Positions 30,434-37,937 of a stretch of DNA of 53,309 nucleotides are shown here, in pieces. How positions within the stretch are numbered: position 1 is the first letter of the stretch; every line of letters starts with the position of its first letter. The notes under the pieces are model-generated. The model worked only from the letters and a program-made list of their open reading frames with translations. It ran no database searches and was not told where the DNA came from. Source of the DNA: Promineifilum sp. (GTDB taxonomy: Bacteria > Chloroflexota > Anaerolineae > Promineifilales > Promineifilaceae); NCBI GenBank assembly GCA_018058545.1, contig JAGOZU010000011.1, positions 1 through 53,309 on the forward strand, in the 5' to 3' direction. The position numbers and the translations under genes are program-made.

Positions 30434-30818
30434 ATTCGGCTTCAAATATTTCGCGTCGGGTTTGACGGGTCACTTCGACGATCTCATCCGTAGTCATGTG
30501 GGCGAAGCGGCTGTTGGCCATGCTTCGTTGTAGCTCCGCCAACCCCTCGCGCCAGGAGATCGGCTCCGGCGGGCGGGCTTCGAGTTCGGCCAGCACCTCG
30601 GCGATGATCTCCGCCTTTAATTGGGCCAGCGCGGCCGTATCATAGACCGGGGCGGGTTCGCGGACCTGCTGCCCGGCCGGAGCTTCCTCGCGGTAGGGGG
30701 CAATCACCGCCACCGGGCGGCCGTAGCGTTCGATGACGATCTCCTCGCCGGCGGCGACGCTGTCCAGTATTTCGCGCCATCGCGCACGGGCTTTCTCGCT
30801 GGATATGTGCTGGGTCAT
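30414..30818 (-). CDS. Phd/YefM family antitoxin
   Basis: A 134-aa antitoxin. The N-terminal Phd-fold DNA-binding domain (MTQHISSEKARARWREILDSVAAGEEIVIERYGRPVAVIAPY, about 1-42) is characteristic. The long C-terminal tail (about 60-134), rich in Glu and Arg, should neutralise the toxin and is longer than usual. ATG 30818 is set by GAGG at 6 nt; a Met at 30830 is also in frame. Two TGTAC-core palindromes lie just upstream, the type of operator bound by YefM/Phd proteins, so the module is probably self-repressed. Confidence 0.88.
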   Translation of the reverse strand: MTQHISSEKARARWREILDSVAAGEEIVIERYGRPVAVIAPYREEAPAGQQVREPAPVYDTAALAQLKAEIIAEVLAELEARPPEPISWREGLAELQRSMANSRFAHMTTDEIVEVTRQTRREIFEAEYAHLYR

Positions 30819-30842
30819 GACGTGCCTCATTTCGAAACCGGG

Positions 30843-30868
30843 CTGTACGGTATGTCAGTCCTGTACAG
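30843..30868 (-). promoter_or_regulatory. Operator of the Phd/PIN module
   Basis: Two 8-bp boxes: the palindrome CTGTACAG (30861-30868) and the near-palindrome CTGTACGG (30843-30850), centres 18 bp apart, just downstream of the -10. The core TGTACA is the reported YefM/Phd binding core. Confidence 0.65.
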
Positions 30869-30870
30869 TT

Positions 30871-30899
30871 ATTATAGCATCTAACGGCCGATTTGTCAG
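30871..30899 (-). promoter_or_regulatory. Promoter of the Phd/PIN module
   Basis: Minus strand: CTGACA (30894-30899), 17-bp spacer, perfect TATAAT (30871-30876). It overlaps the end of the upstream glycosylase gene (stop at 30896). Confidence 0.8.
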
Positions 30900-31531
30900 C
30901 CGCCCGAATTGCCAACCAGCTCATCGTACTTGCGGCGCGCTTCCTGAATATCCCGCCAGGTGAGCGCCTTGGGGCCGTCCGGCTCGCGCGTGGGGTTGCG
31001 CAGCAGATAGGCGGGGTGGAAGATGGGCATGGCCCAGCGACCGTCTGCCTGGAACCACTGGCCGCGCAGCCGGGTGATGCCCGTCTGGCCCAGCAGCGAC
31101 TCGGTGGCCACGTTGCCGGTCAGCAGCATGATCGCCGGATTGACCAGGCGGATGATTTCCAGCAGCCAGGGCTTGTAGTAGGCGATCTCGTCGGACGTGG
31201 GCTTGCGCAGCGGCTTGCCGTCGTCGCCCGGCGGCAGGCGAAAGACGGCGTTGGTGATGAAAACGTCCTTTTCGGGGTCGAAGCCGGCCGCGGTGAGGAT
31301 TTGGTCGAGCAGTTGGCCGGAGCGGCCGACGAACGGTTTGCCTTGGCGGTCTTCCTCGGTGCCGGGGGCCTCGCCGACGATCATCAGCCTGGCCTTGGGG
31401 TTGCCGCGATAGATGACCATGTTGGTCCCGGCCGGGAAGAGCGGGTCGTCTTCCAGTTTCATCATCGCCGCCACCAGGTCGTTGAGGGTGGCGTAGTAGT
31501 GAGGTCTTTCTTCAAACAGGCCGGATTGCAT
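30896..31531 (-). CDS. Uracil-DNA glycosylase, family 4-like, lacking all cysteines
   Basis: A 211-aa DNA repair glycosylase by similarity. The water-activating/uracil-binding motif LMIVGEAPGTEEDRQGKPFVGRSGQLLDQIL (about 49-79) and the minor-groove loop HPAYLLRNP (about 172-180) are those of family 4 UDGs. Family 4 enzymes normally hold a 4Fe-4S cluster through four Cys. This protein has no Cys anywhere; the usual N-terminal CxxC region reads KLEDDPLFPAGTNMV. It therefore cannot have that cluster. AAGGAGG lies 6 nt before ATG 31531. It follows the DUF5615 toxin-like gene by 51 bp on the same strand. Confidence 0.82.
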   Translation of the reverse strand: MQSGLFEERPHYYATLNDLVAAMMKLEDDPLFPAGTNMVIYRGNPKARLMIVGEAPGTEEDRQGKPFVGRSGQLLDQILTAAGFDPEKDVFITNAVFRLPPGDDGKPLRKPTSDEIAYYKPWLLEIIRLVNPAIMLLTGNVATESLLGQTGITRLRGQWFQADGRWAMPIFHPAYLLRNPTREPDGPKALTWRDIQEARRKYDELVGNSGG

Positions 31532-31582
31532 GGCTGTCCTCCTTGGCGTTCCTGAGTGGGTCATGATCCAAAATGGCGCGGT

Positions 31583-31912
31583 CTACAGAAATTCCACATG
31601 GTCGCGCATCCCCTCCGCTTCAAGAACCTGGTAGAGGAGTGTGAGGCCGCGTATGATTCCGCCGATTGTGGCATCGGCGGAGACAAAGGCGATGCCCATA
31701 TGCGCTACGCCTGTGGCATGAAGTCGCAAGTAGTCATGGTCTTTTGTCACGATCACCCGACCTTCGGCCGTGGCAAACGCGAGCTGTTCGTCATCGGGGT
31801 ATCCTCGCCGGTTTACGTCGCCGGGCATGACGACATCGATGTCGCGACGCCGCAAGCCATTGACGACGGCGCGGGCGATATGCTCGTCTACGTAGAAGCG
31901 GATGCGGCTCAC
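31583..31912 (-). CDS. DUF5615 family PIN-like toxin
   Basis: A 109-aa protein. VSRIRFYVDEHIARAVVNGLRRRDIDVVMPGD at the N-terminus and AFATAEGRVIVTKDHDYLRL (about 51-70) are the DUF5615 (PIN-like) motifs with conserved Asp residues. GTG 31912 overlaps the stop of the DUF433 gene by 4 bp (GTGA). DUF433/DUF5615 pairs are widespread candidate toxin-antitoxin systems in Cyanobacteria and Chloroflexota; the toxic activity is inferred from the fold. Confidence 0.85.
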   Translation of the reverse strand: MSRIRFYVDEHIARAVVNGLRRRDIDVVMPGDVNRRGYPDDEQLAFATAEGRVIVTKDHDYLRLHATGVAHMGIAFVSADATIGGIIRGLTLLYQVLEAEGMRDHVEFL

Positions 31913-32208
31913 CGGGCGTAGGGCGGCAATTTTGTGGGGATTTGTCGCCGCATTTCCTCCACCAATTGCTCGCCGGCGCGGAGACTGTCGTCGATTTCCT
32001 GGCGGTGGTCGTAGTAATAGGCCAGGGCGGCGTAGATATCGGCCAGTGACAGGTCGTATTCTCCGGCGATCTCGTCGGCCGGGCGGCCCATCCATTCATG
32101 CCAGACTACGATGTGTTCGACGGCAATGCGCCGGCCGGCGATGCGCGGCTTGCCGCCCAGCACACCGGGCGTGGTCTCGATGTGGCTGTCCAGGATTGTG
32201 GCGCTCAT
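31909..32208 (-). CDS. DUF433 domain antitoxin-like protein
   Basis: A 99-aa protein. ETTPGVLGGKPRIAGRRIAVEHIVVW (about 11-36) and GEYDLSLADIYAALAYYYDHRQEID (about 48-72) are the DUF433 helix-turn-helix-like signatures. It precedes and overlaps a DUF5615 gene, the usual order of this pair. A promoter with the -10 only 6 nt from the ATG drives it, so the mRNA would be leaderless. Confidence 0.9.
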   Translation of the reverse strand: MSATILDSHIETTPGVLGGKPRIAGRRIAVEHIVVWHEWMGRPADEIAGEYDLSLADIYAALAYYYDHRQEIDDSLRAGEQLVEEMRRQIPTKLPPYAR

Positions 32209-32214
32209 GAGGAT

Positions 32215-32243
32215 AGTATAACGCAGCCACCGGCGAACTTCAA
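32215..32243 (-). promoter_or_regulatory. Promoter of the DUF433/DUF5615 pair, leaderless type
   Basis: Minus strand: TTGAAG (32238-32243), 17-bp spacer, TATACT (32215-32220). The predicted +1 is the A of the ATG at 32208. The hexamers and spacing almost equal those of the promoter at 26038. Confidence 0.75.
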
Positions 32244-32265
32244 ACGGCGATCTCTTGATTACCCC

Positions 32266-34566
32266 CTACTCCACCTCCACCCAACCCGCCAGATAGACCC
32301 CATTTGGCTGTAGTTCTCCCTCCACCTTGACCGGCAAGCGCTCGCCGGTGACCGGATTATAGAGGCCGATCCAGACCGGGTAGCGGCCGGATGGAATGTC
32401 GACGGGGATGGTCAGGATGTAGCTGTCGTCGATGGTCTCGCCGTTGCGCCAGGCGCTGGTGGGGAAGGCGCCGCCGAGGGGCGGGCTGTCGCCGGTGCTG
32501 AGGGGCGGCTCGTCGGGCTGCCCCAGGTGCAGGAGCGTGGTGTAGTCCTGGCCCGGCTGGCCCACGGGCACATACCAGCGCACGAGCACGCGAACGCTTT
32601 GCCCGGGCAGGGCTTGCTCCGGCTCCACGGCCGCGCTGACGAGGGCGATGTTGTCGCCTATCTCGGCCAATCGGTCTCCGGATGGCGGGGGTGGTTCGGC
32701 CGGCACGATGCGGACGGTGGCGACCTCGATGCCCGGTTCGCCGCCCTCGATGCGGGCGAACACGCGGCCGAGCACCGGCGCTTCGGCGTCGGGGTCGATG
32801 CGCACGGCGAAATGGTCGGCGATGATCGCCCCCGGCGGCCACAGATTGGCGGGATAGAGACCTCGGCCGTGGTAGCTGTGGAGGTTGGCGATGCGGTCTA
32901 GGTCGCGGCCGAGCAACTCCAGCACGAACTCCGGCGCCTCGGCCGTGGGGTCATCGGCGCGCCAGTAGAGGGTCAGCCGGACGACGTCGCCGGGGCGGGC
33001 GGTTTCGGTGTCCACCTCGGCCGCCAGCAGCGAGATGCCCAGACCACGGTCGACGAGTTCGGGCAGGATGGGGCGGGCGTCCGGGGGCAAGATGGCCACG
33101 GTCGGGGGTGGTTCGTAGGCGGGCCGGATGATGAATTGGATGCTGGTGACCGTGGTGCTGATGGCCAGCAAAACCACCAGGGGGGCCAGACGACGGTTGA
33201 CGGCCCCCAGGAGGCGCGGGGCGCAGCGCCCCCAACCGGACAGCCCCCAGGCCGCGCCGAGGGCGATGGGGGCGATGGCCGGGAAGAGCAGGCGCCCCTG
33301 GGCCGCCTCGGTTTTCATCATGAACAGAACCAGCCCGGCATAGACAGCCAATGGCCAGGCGGCGAGGAGGAGGGCCAGGAGCCGGTTATCGGGAATGACG
33401 GGTGACGAATGACGAATGGCGGATGACGAATGACGAATGGCGGATGAAGAGTCAGCGGGCGCTGCGGGTTGGCTTGTCGATCGGTTGCGGAGCGTCCGGA
33501 TGGCGCAGACGAGGGCGCCGGTGACGGCCAGCGCCGCGATGGCGATCCAGACCCAGTAGACCCAGCCCGGCGGCCGCAGGTTGAACCAGCCGAAGACGCC
33601 CACGAACGAGGTCGCCAGGCCCCATGATTCGCCCAGCACCTGCCCCAGGCTGTAGCCGCGGTCGCCGCCGGCGATGGCGATAAAGGGGGCGGTGGCGGTC
33701 CAGTCGCCGTAGAGGGCCTGATTGCGCGCCCAGAGCCACCCGGCCACGAGGACGGCCGGCAGCCCGACGAGCAGCAGGGCATGGCCAATCAGCCGGTAAT
33801 GCCGCCGGCGAATGGCCAGGACAGCCAGGAAGCCGAGGCTGTAGACCAGCAGCAGCACGCCGGCGTTCTTGCTCAGCGCCGCCAGCCCGGCCGTCAGCCC
33901 CAGGGCGAGGAGGCGCAGGGCGTCGCGGCGGCCGAGGCGCTCGCGCTCCGGCGGGTCGCGCCACAGCCTGATGAGCTGGAAGATGCCCGCGCTGCATAGG
34001 AAGGTGATGAGGGCGTCGTTGGTGATGGAGGCGTGGATGAAGTTGAATTGCGGCAGGAAGGCCACCAGCGCCGTGGCCATCAGCGGCCGGGTGTTGGCTT
34101 CCGGCCAGAGCAGGCGGCCGCTCTTGAAGATGCACAGCAACGTGCCCAGGCCGAGCAGCGTGGAGAAGACGCGCAGGACGTGGGCGGCCAGCGCCCAGCC
34201 ACCCCACGGCCAGGCTTCGGCCGGGGTGTGGACCATGCGGTTGATGTTGGCCAGGGCCGAGGCGTCGCCGATCCAGGCGTAGGGGTTGAGCCAGATCGCA
34301 TCGCGCGCGCCGTCGGCCTCGAGGGGCGCGATGAGCGCTGCGCCAAGCAGGTAGTAGAGCGGTGGCTGGGCGGCTTCCTGCCCCAGCCACTCGTCGGGCG
34401 GGTCGGTGACGACCGGGAGGCGGCCGGTTTCGGCGATCTCGACGGCGGTGAAGAAGTGCCAATGCTCGTCGGGCGCTTCAAAGAGCGGGTTGGCGGCGCC
34501 GTAGGCCAGGGTGACGAGCAGATAGCCCAGCAGAATCGCTCCCAGTAGAAGGCGTTGCCGGTTCAT
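32266..34566 (-). CDS. GT39-like membrane glycosyltransferase with C-terminal beta domain
   Basis: A 766-aa GT-C fold protein that probably transfers a sugar from a lipid-linked donor outside the membrane. The N-terminal helix is followed by NPLFEAPDEHWHFFTAVEI (about 26-44), whose Asp-Glu pair matches the catalytic loop of the GT39/PMT group. About ten further helices extend to residue 465. The last 300 residues are soluble; WRNGETIDDSYILTIPVDIPSGRYPVWIGLYNP at the end is repeated in the upstream gene. An in-frame Ser/His-rich insert around residue 375-390 (SSSAIRHSSSAIRHSSPVIP) comes from heptamer repeats at 33397-33445. GGGAGG precedes the ATG, which overlaps the stop of the upstream gene by 4 bp. 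Confidence 0.85.
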   Translation of the reverse strand: MNRQRLLLGAILLGYLLVTLAYGAANPLFEAPDEHWHFFTAVEIAETGRLPVVTDPPDEWLGQEAAQPPLYYLLGAALIAPLEADGARDAIWLNPYAWIGDASALANINRMVHTPAEAWPWGGWALAAHVLRVFSTLLGLGTLLCIFKSGRLLWPEANTRPLMATALVAFLPQFNFIHASITNDALITFLCSAGIFQLIRLWRDPPERERLGRRDALRLLALGLTAGLAALSKNAGVLLLVYSLGFLAVLAIRRRHYRLIGHALLLVGLPAVLVAGWLWARNQALYGDWTATAPFIAIAGGDRGYSLGQVLGESWGLATSFVGVFGWFNLRPPGWVYWVWIAIAALAVTGALVCAIRTLRNRSTSQPAAPADSSSAIRHSSSAIRHSSPVIPDNRLLALLLAAWPLAVYAGLVLFMMKTEAAQGRLLFPAIAPIALGAAWGLSGWGRCAPRLLGAVNRRLAPLVVLLAISTTVTSIQFIIRPAYEPPPTVAILPPDARPILPELVDRGLGISLLAAEVDTETARPGDVVRLTLYWRADDPTAEAPEFVLELLGRDLDRIANLHSYHGRGLYPANLWPPGAIIADHFAVRIDPDAEAPVLGRVFARIEGGEPGIEVATVRIVPAEPPPPSGDRLAEIGDNIALVSAAVEPEQALPGQSVRVLVRWYVPVGQPGQDYTTLLHLGQPDEPPLSTGDSPPLGGAFPTSAWRNGETIDDSYILTIPVDIPSGRYPVWIGLYNPVTGERLPVKVEGELQPNGVYLAGWVEVE
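33397..33445. repeat. GACGAAT/GGCGGAT heptamer repeats inside a glycosyltransferase gene
   Basis: Seven 7-bp units in a row on the plus strand: GACGGGT, GACGAAT twice, GGCGGAT, GACGAAT twice, GGCGGAT. On the minus strand the main unit is ATTCGTC, the same unit as in pheT. It encodes an SSSAIRH-type low-complexity stretch in frame. Confidence 0.8.
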
Positions 34567-37424
34567 GGCGTCCTCCCGGGCAGCTCCAGTGTCGTCAGCC
34601 GCAACTGGTTGTCGGGCTGGGGCGAGCCGTCGAGCGTGACGATCGGCCGCGTGCCGTCGTCGGCGTTATAGAGGCCTACATTGACATAATAACGGCCGGG
34701 CGGCAGGTCGTCGGGAATGGGCAGGTTGTATGTATCGGTGATGACTTCGCGCGCGCGCCAGCCGGAGGTCGGCCGCGCCCCGCCCAAGGGGATCGAGTCG
34801 ATCTGACTGACGATAGCTCCCGCCTCGTCGATGAGGTGAACGAACACGGTGTAGTTGGCGGCCGGCGGGGCCATCGTCTGCCAGTAGAAGGTCAGCGACA
34901 ACAGGCCGTCGGTGGGGACGCCCATATAGTAGCTGTGGAGGCGGATGGCGTCGCCGAACTCGGCCCCGCTGGCGTAGGGGGCGGGCGGGACGGCCGTCTC
35001 CAGCGGCCAGGGAGTGACGGCGATGCGGCCGTGTGTTTGAGGCTCGCCGACAGGCACGTCGCCGTCGAGCAGCGTCCAGCGCAGGCGGTAGACGCCCGGC
35101 TCCGTGTCCGGCCGGATGTAGAGGCCGGTGTCCTCGCGCAGCAGCGCGCCGCCGTCCACCTGAGTGAGCCAGGGCGCGCCGGGACGGGCCTCCTGGTCGC
35201 GCAACACGCGGCCGCGGCCGTCAATGAGTTCCAGCCGGTAGCGCAGGTCGGTCAGGTCGATGCCGTCCGGTCCGACGCGCCAATAGAGGGTCACGGGCAG
35301 GTTGTTGCCGGGCAAAACAGCGTCGTCCCAGGTGACGGCGGCGGCCAGGGTCAGGCCATTGGGGAAAGCGACCGATGATGACCGGTTGCCGGGCAGGTCA
35401 TCGAACAGGGCTTCCGGCGGGACCGGCCAGTCGCTGGTGGGGGCGATCTCGACCTCGCCAAGGGCCACGCGTTGGTCACCCTCCGGGGTGACGAACAGGG
35501 TATACGGCCCCGGCGGCAGGCCGGGCGGCAGCGGTATATCGTAGCTGAGGCGGTTGGCGGCCGCGTCGTCCCAACGGGTATCGTGGTCGGGCAGCATCGA
35601 ACGGGCTTCGCGATGGTATTCCCGCCCGTCCGGCCCGATCAGGGTGAAGAGCAGCGCGTTGTTGGCCGTCGGGCGGTCGCCCTGCCAGAGCAGATCGACC
35701 CACAGCGTGGGCAGCGCCAGAGGCGAATCGAAGGCCGCGCCGACTATCGCGTCCCCCGACGATTCCAGCGGAGCCGCGCCGTCGACGGTCGAATAGGCGA
35801 TGACTCGGGCCTCCGTCGTTCGCGCCGGGAAGAGCCGGTTGATGACTTCGGTCTGATTGTCGTCCAGCCAGCCGCGGATGAGACCTTCGTCGTCGCGGTC
35901 GTCGGCCGGGGGGTCGGTGATAAACCAGATGCGGTCGTAGTCGCGGGCCAGCGCGGCCAGTTCCGGCTCGTGCCCCGTGGCGACTTGCGGGTAGACAGGC
36001 AGGGCGGTGGCGGGCAGATCGGGTCGCAGCCGGTAATGCTCGTGCAGGGGCAGCAGGACGGCGTTGTTGTAGACGATGACGTCGCGCGCCCCCGCCCGCA
36101 TCTCGATGAAACGCACGATGGCCCGGAAGTCGTCCTTGACATAGGCCGGGTTGGTATAGAGGTTGACCAGGGCGATGGCCGAGCCGATGAGCAACAGCGA
36201 AAGCGGGATGAGCGCCAGCGGGTTCATACGCGGGGCGGTGGCCATCCATCCCGACCAGCCGGTCAATTCGTCCGGGTCGCCCACGGGCTTCTCGCGACGT
36301 CGCGGAGGCAGCCAATCCCAAATGGCCCAAATACCCCAGCCGATGAGCAGCAGGAATGCCGGACTGCCGGCCATGATATGCCGCACGCCCTGGTACATGG
36401 GCTTGAAGAGCAACGAACCCAGCATGAGGCCCAACACGGCCGCCAGCAGCCAGGCCAGCAGAAAGGCGGGGCGGATGAGGCGCGGCCTGTACGTGGCCGA
36501 GGCCCACAGGCCCAGCAGCAGCAGAGCGAAAGCCAGCAGGTTCAGGGCGATGATGAGTGGCCGGCTGAAATCGACGGTCAGGCCGAGGTTGAAAAAGCGG
36601 ACGACGTCGAGCAGCATGGTCAGTGGCGAGACGACGTAATAGTTGGCTTCGGCCCCGGCCAGCAGGCGCGGCACGGTGAAGGGGATGAGGGGGATAGCGA
36701 CCAGAACCAGCAGCGCGGCCGCGGCGAGGATGGCTCGCTTCAACCCGTTGCGCCATAAAATCCAGCCCCAGAAGGGCGCCTGGGCGGCCACCACAAAGAC
36801 GGCAGTGTAATGGGTATAGATGGCCAGAGCGGCCAGAAGACAGTACAGTAACAAGCGACGCGTGATGAGCGACGGACCGTGAATACCGCGCTCTCCATTC
36901 CCAATTCGTAATTCGTAATTCGTAATTCGTAATTCCATCCATAGCACAGTGCTCATCCCGGTGACCAGCAACACCAGCAGCGTGTACATGCGGGCTTCCT
37001 GGCTATAGTAAACCTGGAGGGGGTTGACAGTCGCCAGCAAGGCGACGAGAAGGCCCAGGCCACGGCCGCCCATGCGACGGCCGAGCTGATAGATGAGCGG
37101 GATGAGCAACACGCCGAACAGCACCGACGGATAGCGGAAGGCGAAATCCGACAGTCCGAACAGCGACCGGGTGACGTGGAGGATCAGGTAGTAGAGGGGA
37201 GGGTGGGTGTCTTGGGTAACAAAGCCCTGGATGAGGATCTCGTTGCGCAGGATTTGGGCGACGGGGTAGCCCGAACGCTCCGGCGTCAACCCTTCGTCGG
37301 TCCAAAAGCTGAAAGCATCGAGTTGATGGACGCGCAGCCAATAGCCCAGCAAGATGAGGAGCAACAGGATGAGGAGTGGGGCGAGTCGCCGTCGCCCGGC
37401 AGATACCCCGCTTTGTGCGGCCAT
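34563..37424 (-). CDS. GT39-like membrane glycosyltransferase, large
   Basis: A 953-aa GT-C fold protein. After an N-terminal helix (RRLAPLLILLLLILLGYWL), the loop FSFWTDEGLTPERSGYP has the catalytic-type Asp-Glu pair. About a dozen helices reach residue 460. The remaining 490 residues are extracytoplasmic; the last part (REVITDTYNLPIPDDLPPGRYYVNVGLYNADDG) resembles the end of the downstream gene. An insert near residue 180-200 (MELRITNYELRIGNGERG) is encoded by ATTCGTA repeats at 36904-36931. ATG 37424 is chosen because a TACAAT -10 lies 9 nt upstream; the open frame continues to 37604 but into the divergent promoter region. Confidence 0.85.
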   Translation of the reverse strand: MAAQSGVSAGRRRLAPLLILLLLILLGYWLRVHQLDAFSFWTDEGLTPERSGYPVAQILRNEILIQGFVTQDTHPPLYYLILHVTRSLFGLSDFAFRYPSVLFGVLLIPLIYQLGRRMGGRGLGLLVALLATVNPLQVYYSQEARMYTLLVLLVTGMSTVLWMELRITNYELRIGNGERGIHGPSLITRRLLLYCLLAALAIYTHYTAVFVVAAQAPFWGWILWRNGLKRAILAAAALLVLVAIPLIPFTVPRLLAGAEANYYVVSPLTMLLDVVRFFNLGLTVDFSRPLIIALNLLAFALLLLGLWASATYRPRLIRPAFLLAWLLAAVLGLMLGSLLFKPMYQGVRHIMAGSPAFLLLIGWGIWAIWDWLPPRRREKPVGDPDELTGWSGWMATAPRMNPLALIPLSLLLIGSAIALVNLYTNPAYVKDDFRAIVRFIEMRAGARDVIVYNNAVLLPLHEHYRLRPDLPATALPVYPQVATGHEPELAALARDYDRIWFITDPPADDRDDEGLIRGWLDDNQTEVINRLFPARTTEARVIAYSTVDGAAPLESSGDAIVGAAFDSPLALPTLWVDLLWQGDRPTANNALLFTLIGPDGREYHREARSMLPDHDTRWDDAAANRLSYDIPLPPGLPPGPYTLFVTPEGDQRVALGEVEIAPTSDWPVPPEALFDDLPGNRSSSVAFPNGLTLAAAVTWDDAVLPGNNLPVTLYWRVGPDGIDLTDLRYRLELIDGRGRVLRDQEARPGAPWLTQVDGGALLREDTGLYIRPDTEPGVYRLRWTLLDGDVPVGEPQTHGRIAVTPWPLETAVPPAPYASGAEFGDAIRLHSYYMGVPTDGLLSLTFYWQTMAPPAANYTVFVHLIDEAGAIVSQIDSIPLGGARPTSGWRAREVITDTYNLPIPDDLPPGRYYVNVGLYNADDGTRPIVTLDGSPQPDNQLRLTTLELPGRTP
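36904..36931. repeat. ATTCGTA heptamer repeats inside a glycosyltransferase gene
   Basis: Four perfect ATTCGTA units on the plus strand, preceded by GCGCTCTCCATTC and TGATGAGCGACG-like sequence. Both flanks also occur next to the pheT repeat, so these are copies of one dispersed element. The frame is kept. Confidence 0.85.
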
Positions 37425-37433
37425 ATGGGGCGA

Positions 37434-37439
37434 ATTGTA
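37434..37439 (-). promoter_or_regulatory. -10 of the glycosyltransferase operon, near-leaderless type
   Basis: Minus-strand TACAAT ends 9 nt before the ATG at 37424; the predicted +1 is about 37427. The -35 is not clear. Confidence 0.45.
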
Positions 37440-37502
37440 GCGCGGCCGGGGCGGCGAGGCACGCCGGTCTACGGGAATTTTTATTTTATGAATTTGATTT
37501 CC

Positions 37503-37531
37503 TTGACACCCGGCCGGCCTCATGCTAGACT
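37503..37531 (+). promoter_or_regulatory. Promoter of the T-box trpB2-trpS operon
   Basis: Perfect TTGACA (37503-37508), 17-bp spacer, TAGACT (37526-37531). The predicted +1 is A at 37538. Confidence 0.8.
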
Positions 37532-37537
37532 GTCGCC

Positions 37538-37906
37538 AATCGAATAGCAAACGACGTCGAATCGGACGAGTATCCCGCAGAGCGGGTCGCAGAGAGCCGG
37601 TCATCAGCTGAAAGACCGGCGTCCAAGCGGTGGGGGAATGGACCGAGGAGTCGCCAGGGCGAAATCATAGCGCCGGTACCCGATACCGGACGCGACAGAG
37701 TAGCCCCGGCCGGAATGGCCTCCGTTACAGGGCATAGGTCTGTGGCTCGATCTTCGGATCGGAAGCGGACCGACAAGAGTGAAGCTGGCTTCTCCATCGC
37801 GCTATCACCGGCGCGATTTTTGTTTCCGAAGCAGCTTAAGCAGGGTGGCACCACGGGAGATTTTCACGCTCTCGTCCCTAGTGGGGACGGGAGCGTTTTT
37901 TATTTT
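37538..37906 (+). ncRNA. T-box leader, tryptophan type
   Basis: A 5' leader that senses uncharged tRNA. The T-box core AGGGTGGCACCACGG (37842-37856) is near consensus. The specifier region reads GGAATGGACC, that is GAA, codon TGG (37639-37641) and a following A, which predicts tRNA-Trp. The stem I apical part has AGAGAG and CTGAAAG-type loop sequences. A GC-rich terminator ends the leader. The genes below are trpB2 and trpS, which fit the Trp specifier. Confidence 0.9.
37866..37906 (+). terminator. T-box terminator hairpin
   Basis: CGCTCTCGTCCC pairs with GGGACGGGAGCG (one G-U pair) and a T run follows (37896-37901, then more T). It alternates with the antiterminator formed by the T-box core. 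Confidence 0.88.
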
Positions 37907-37937
37907 GGCGGAAACATTCAGGACAAGGAGAATGAAA

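Noticed and set aside
37425-37604. N-terminal extension of the large glycosyltransferase to 37604
   Set aside because: It would run through the divergent T-box promoter, and a -10 lies just before the ATG at 37424, where the protein begins with a normal membrane anchor.
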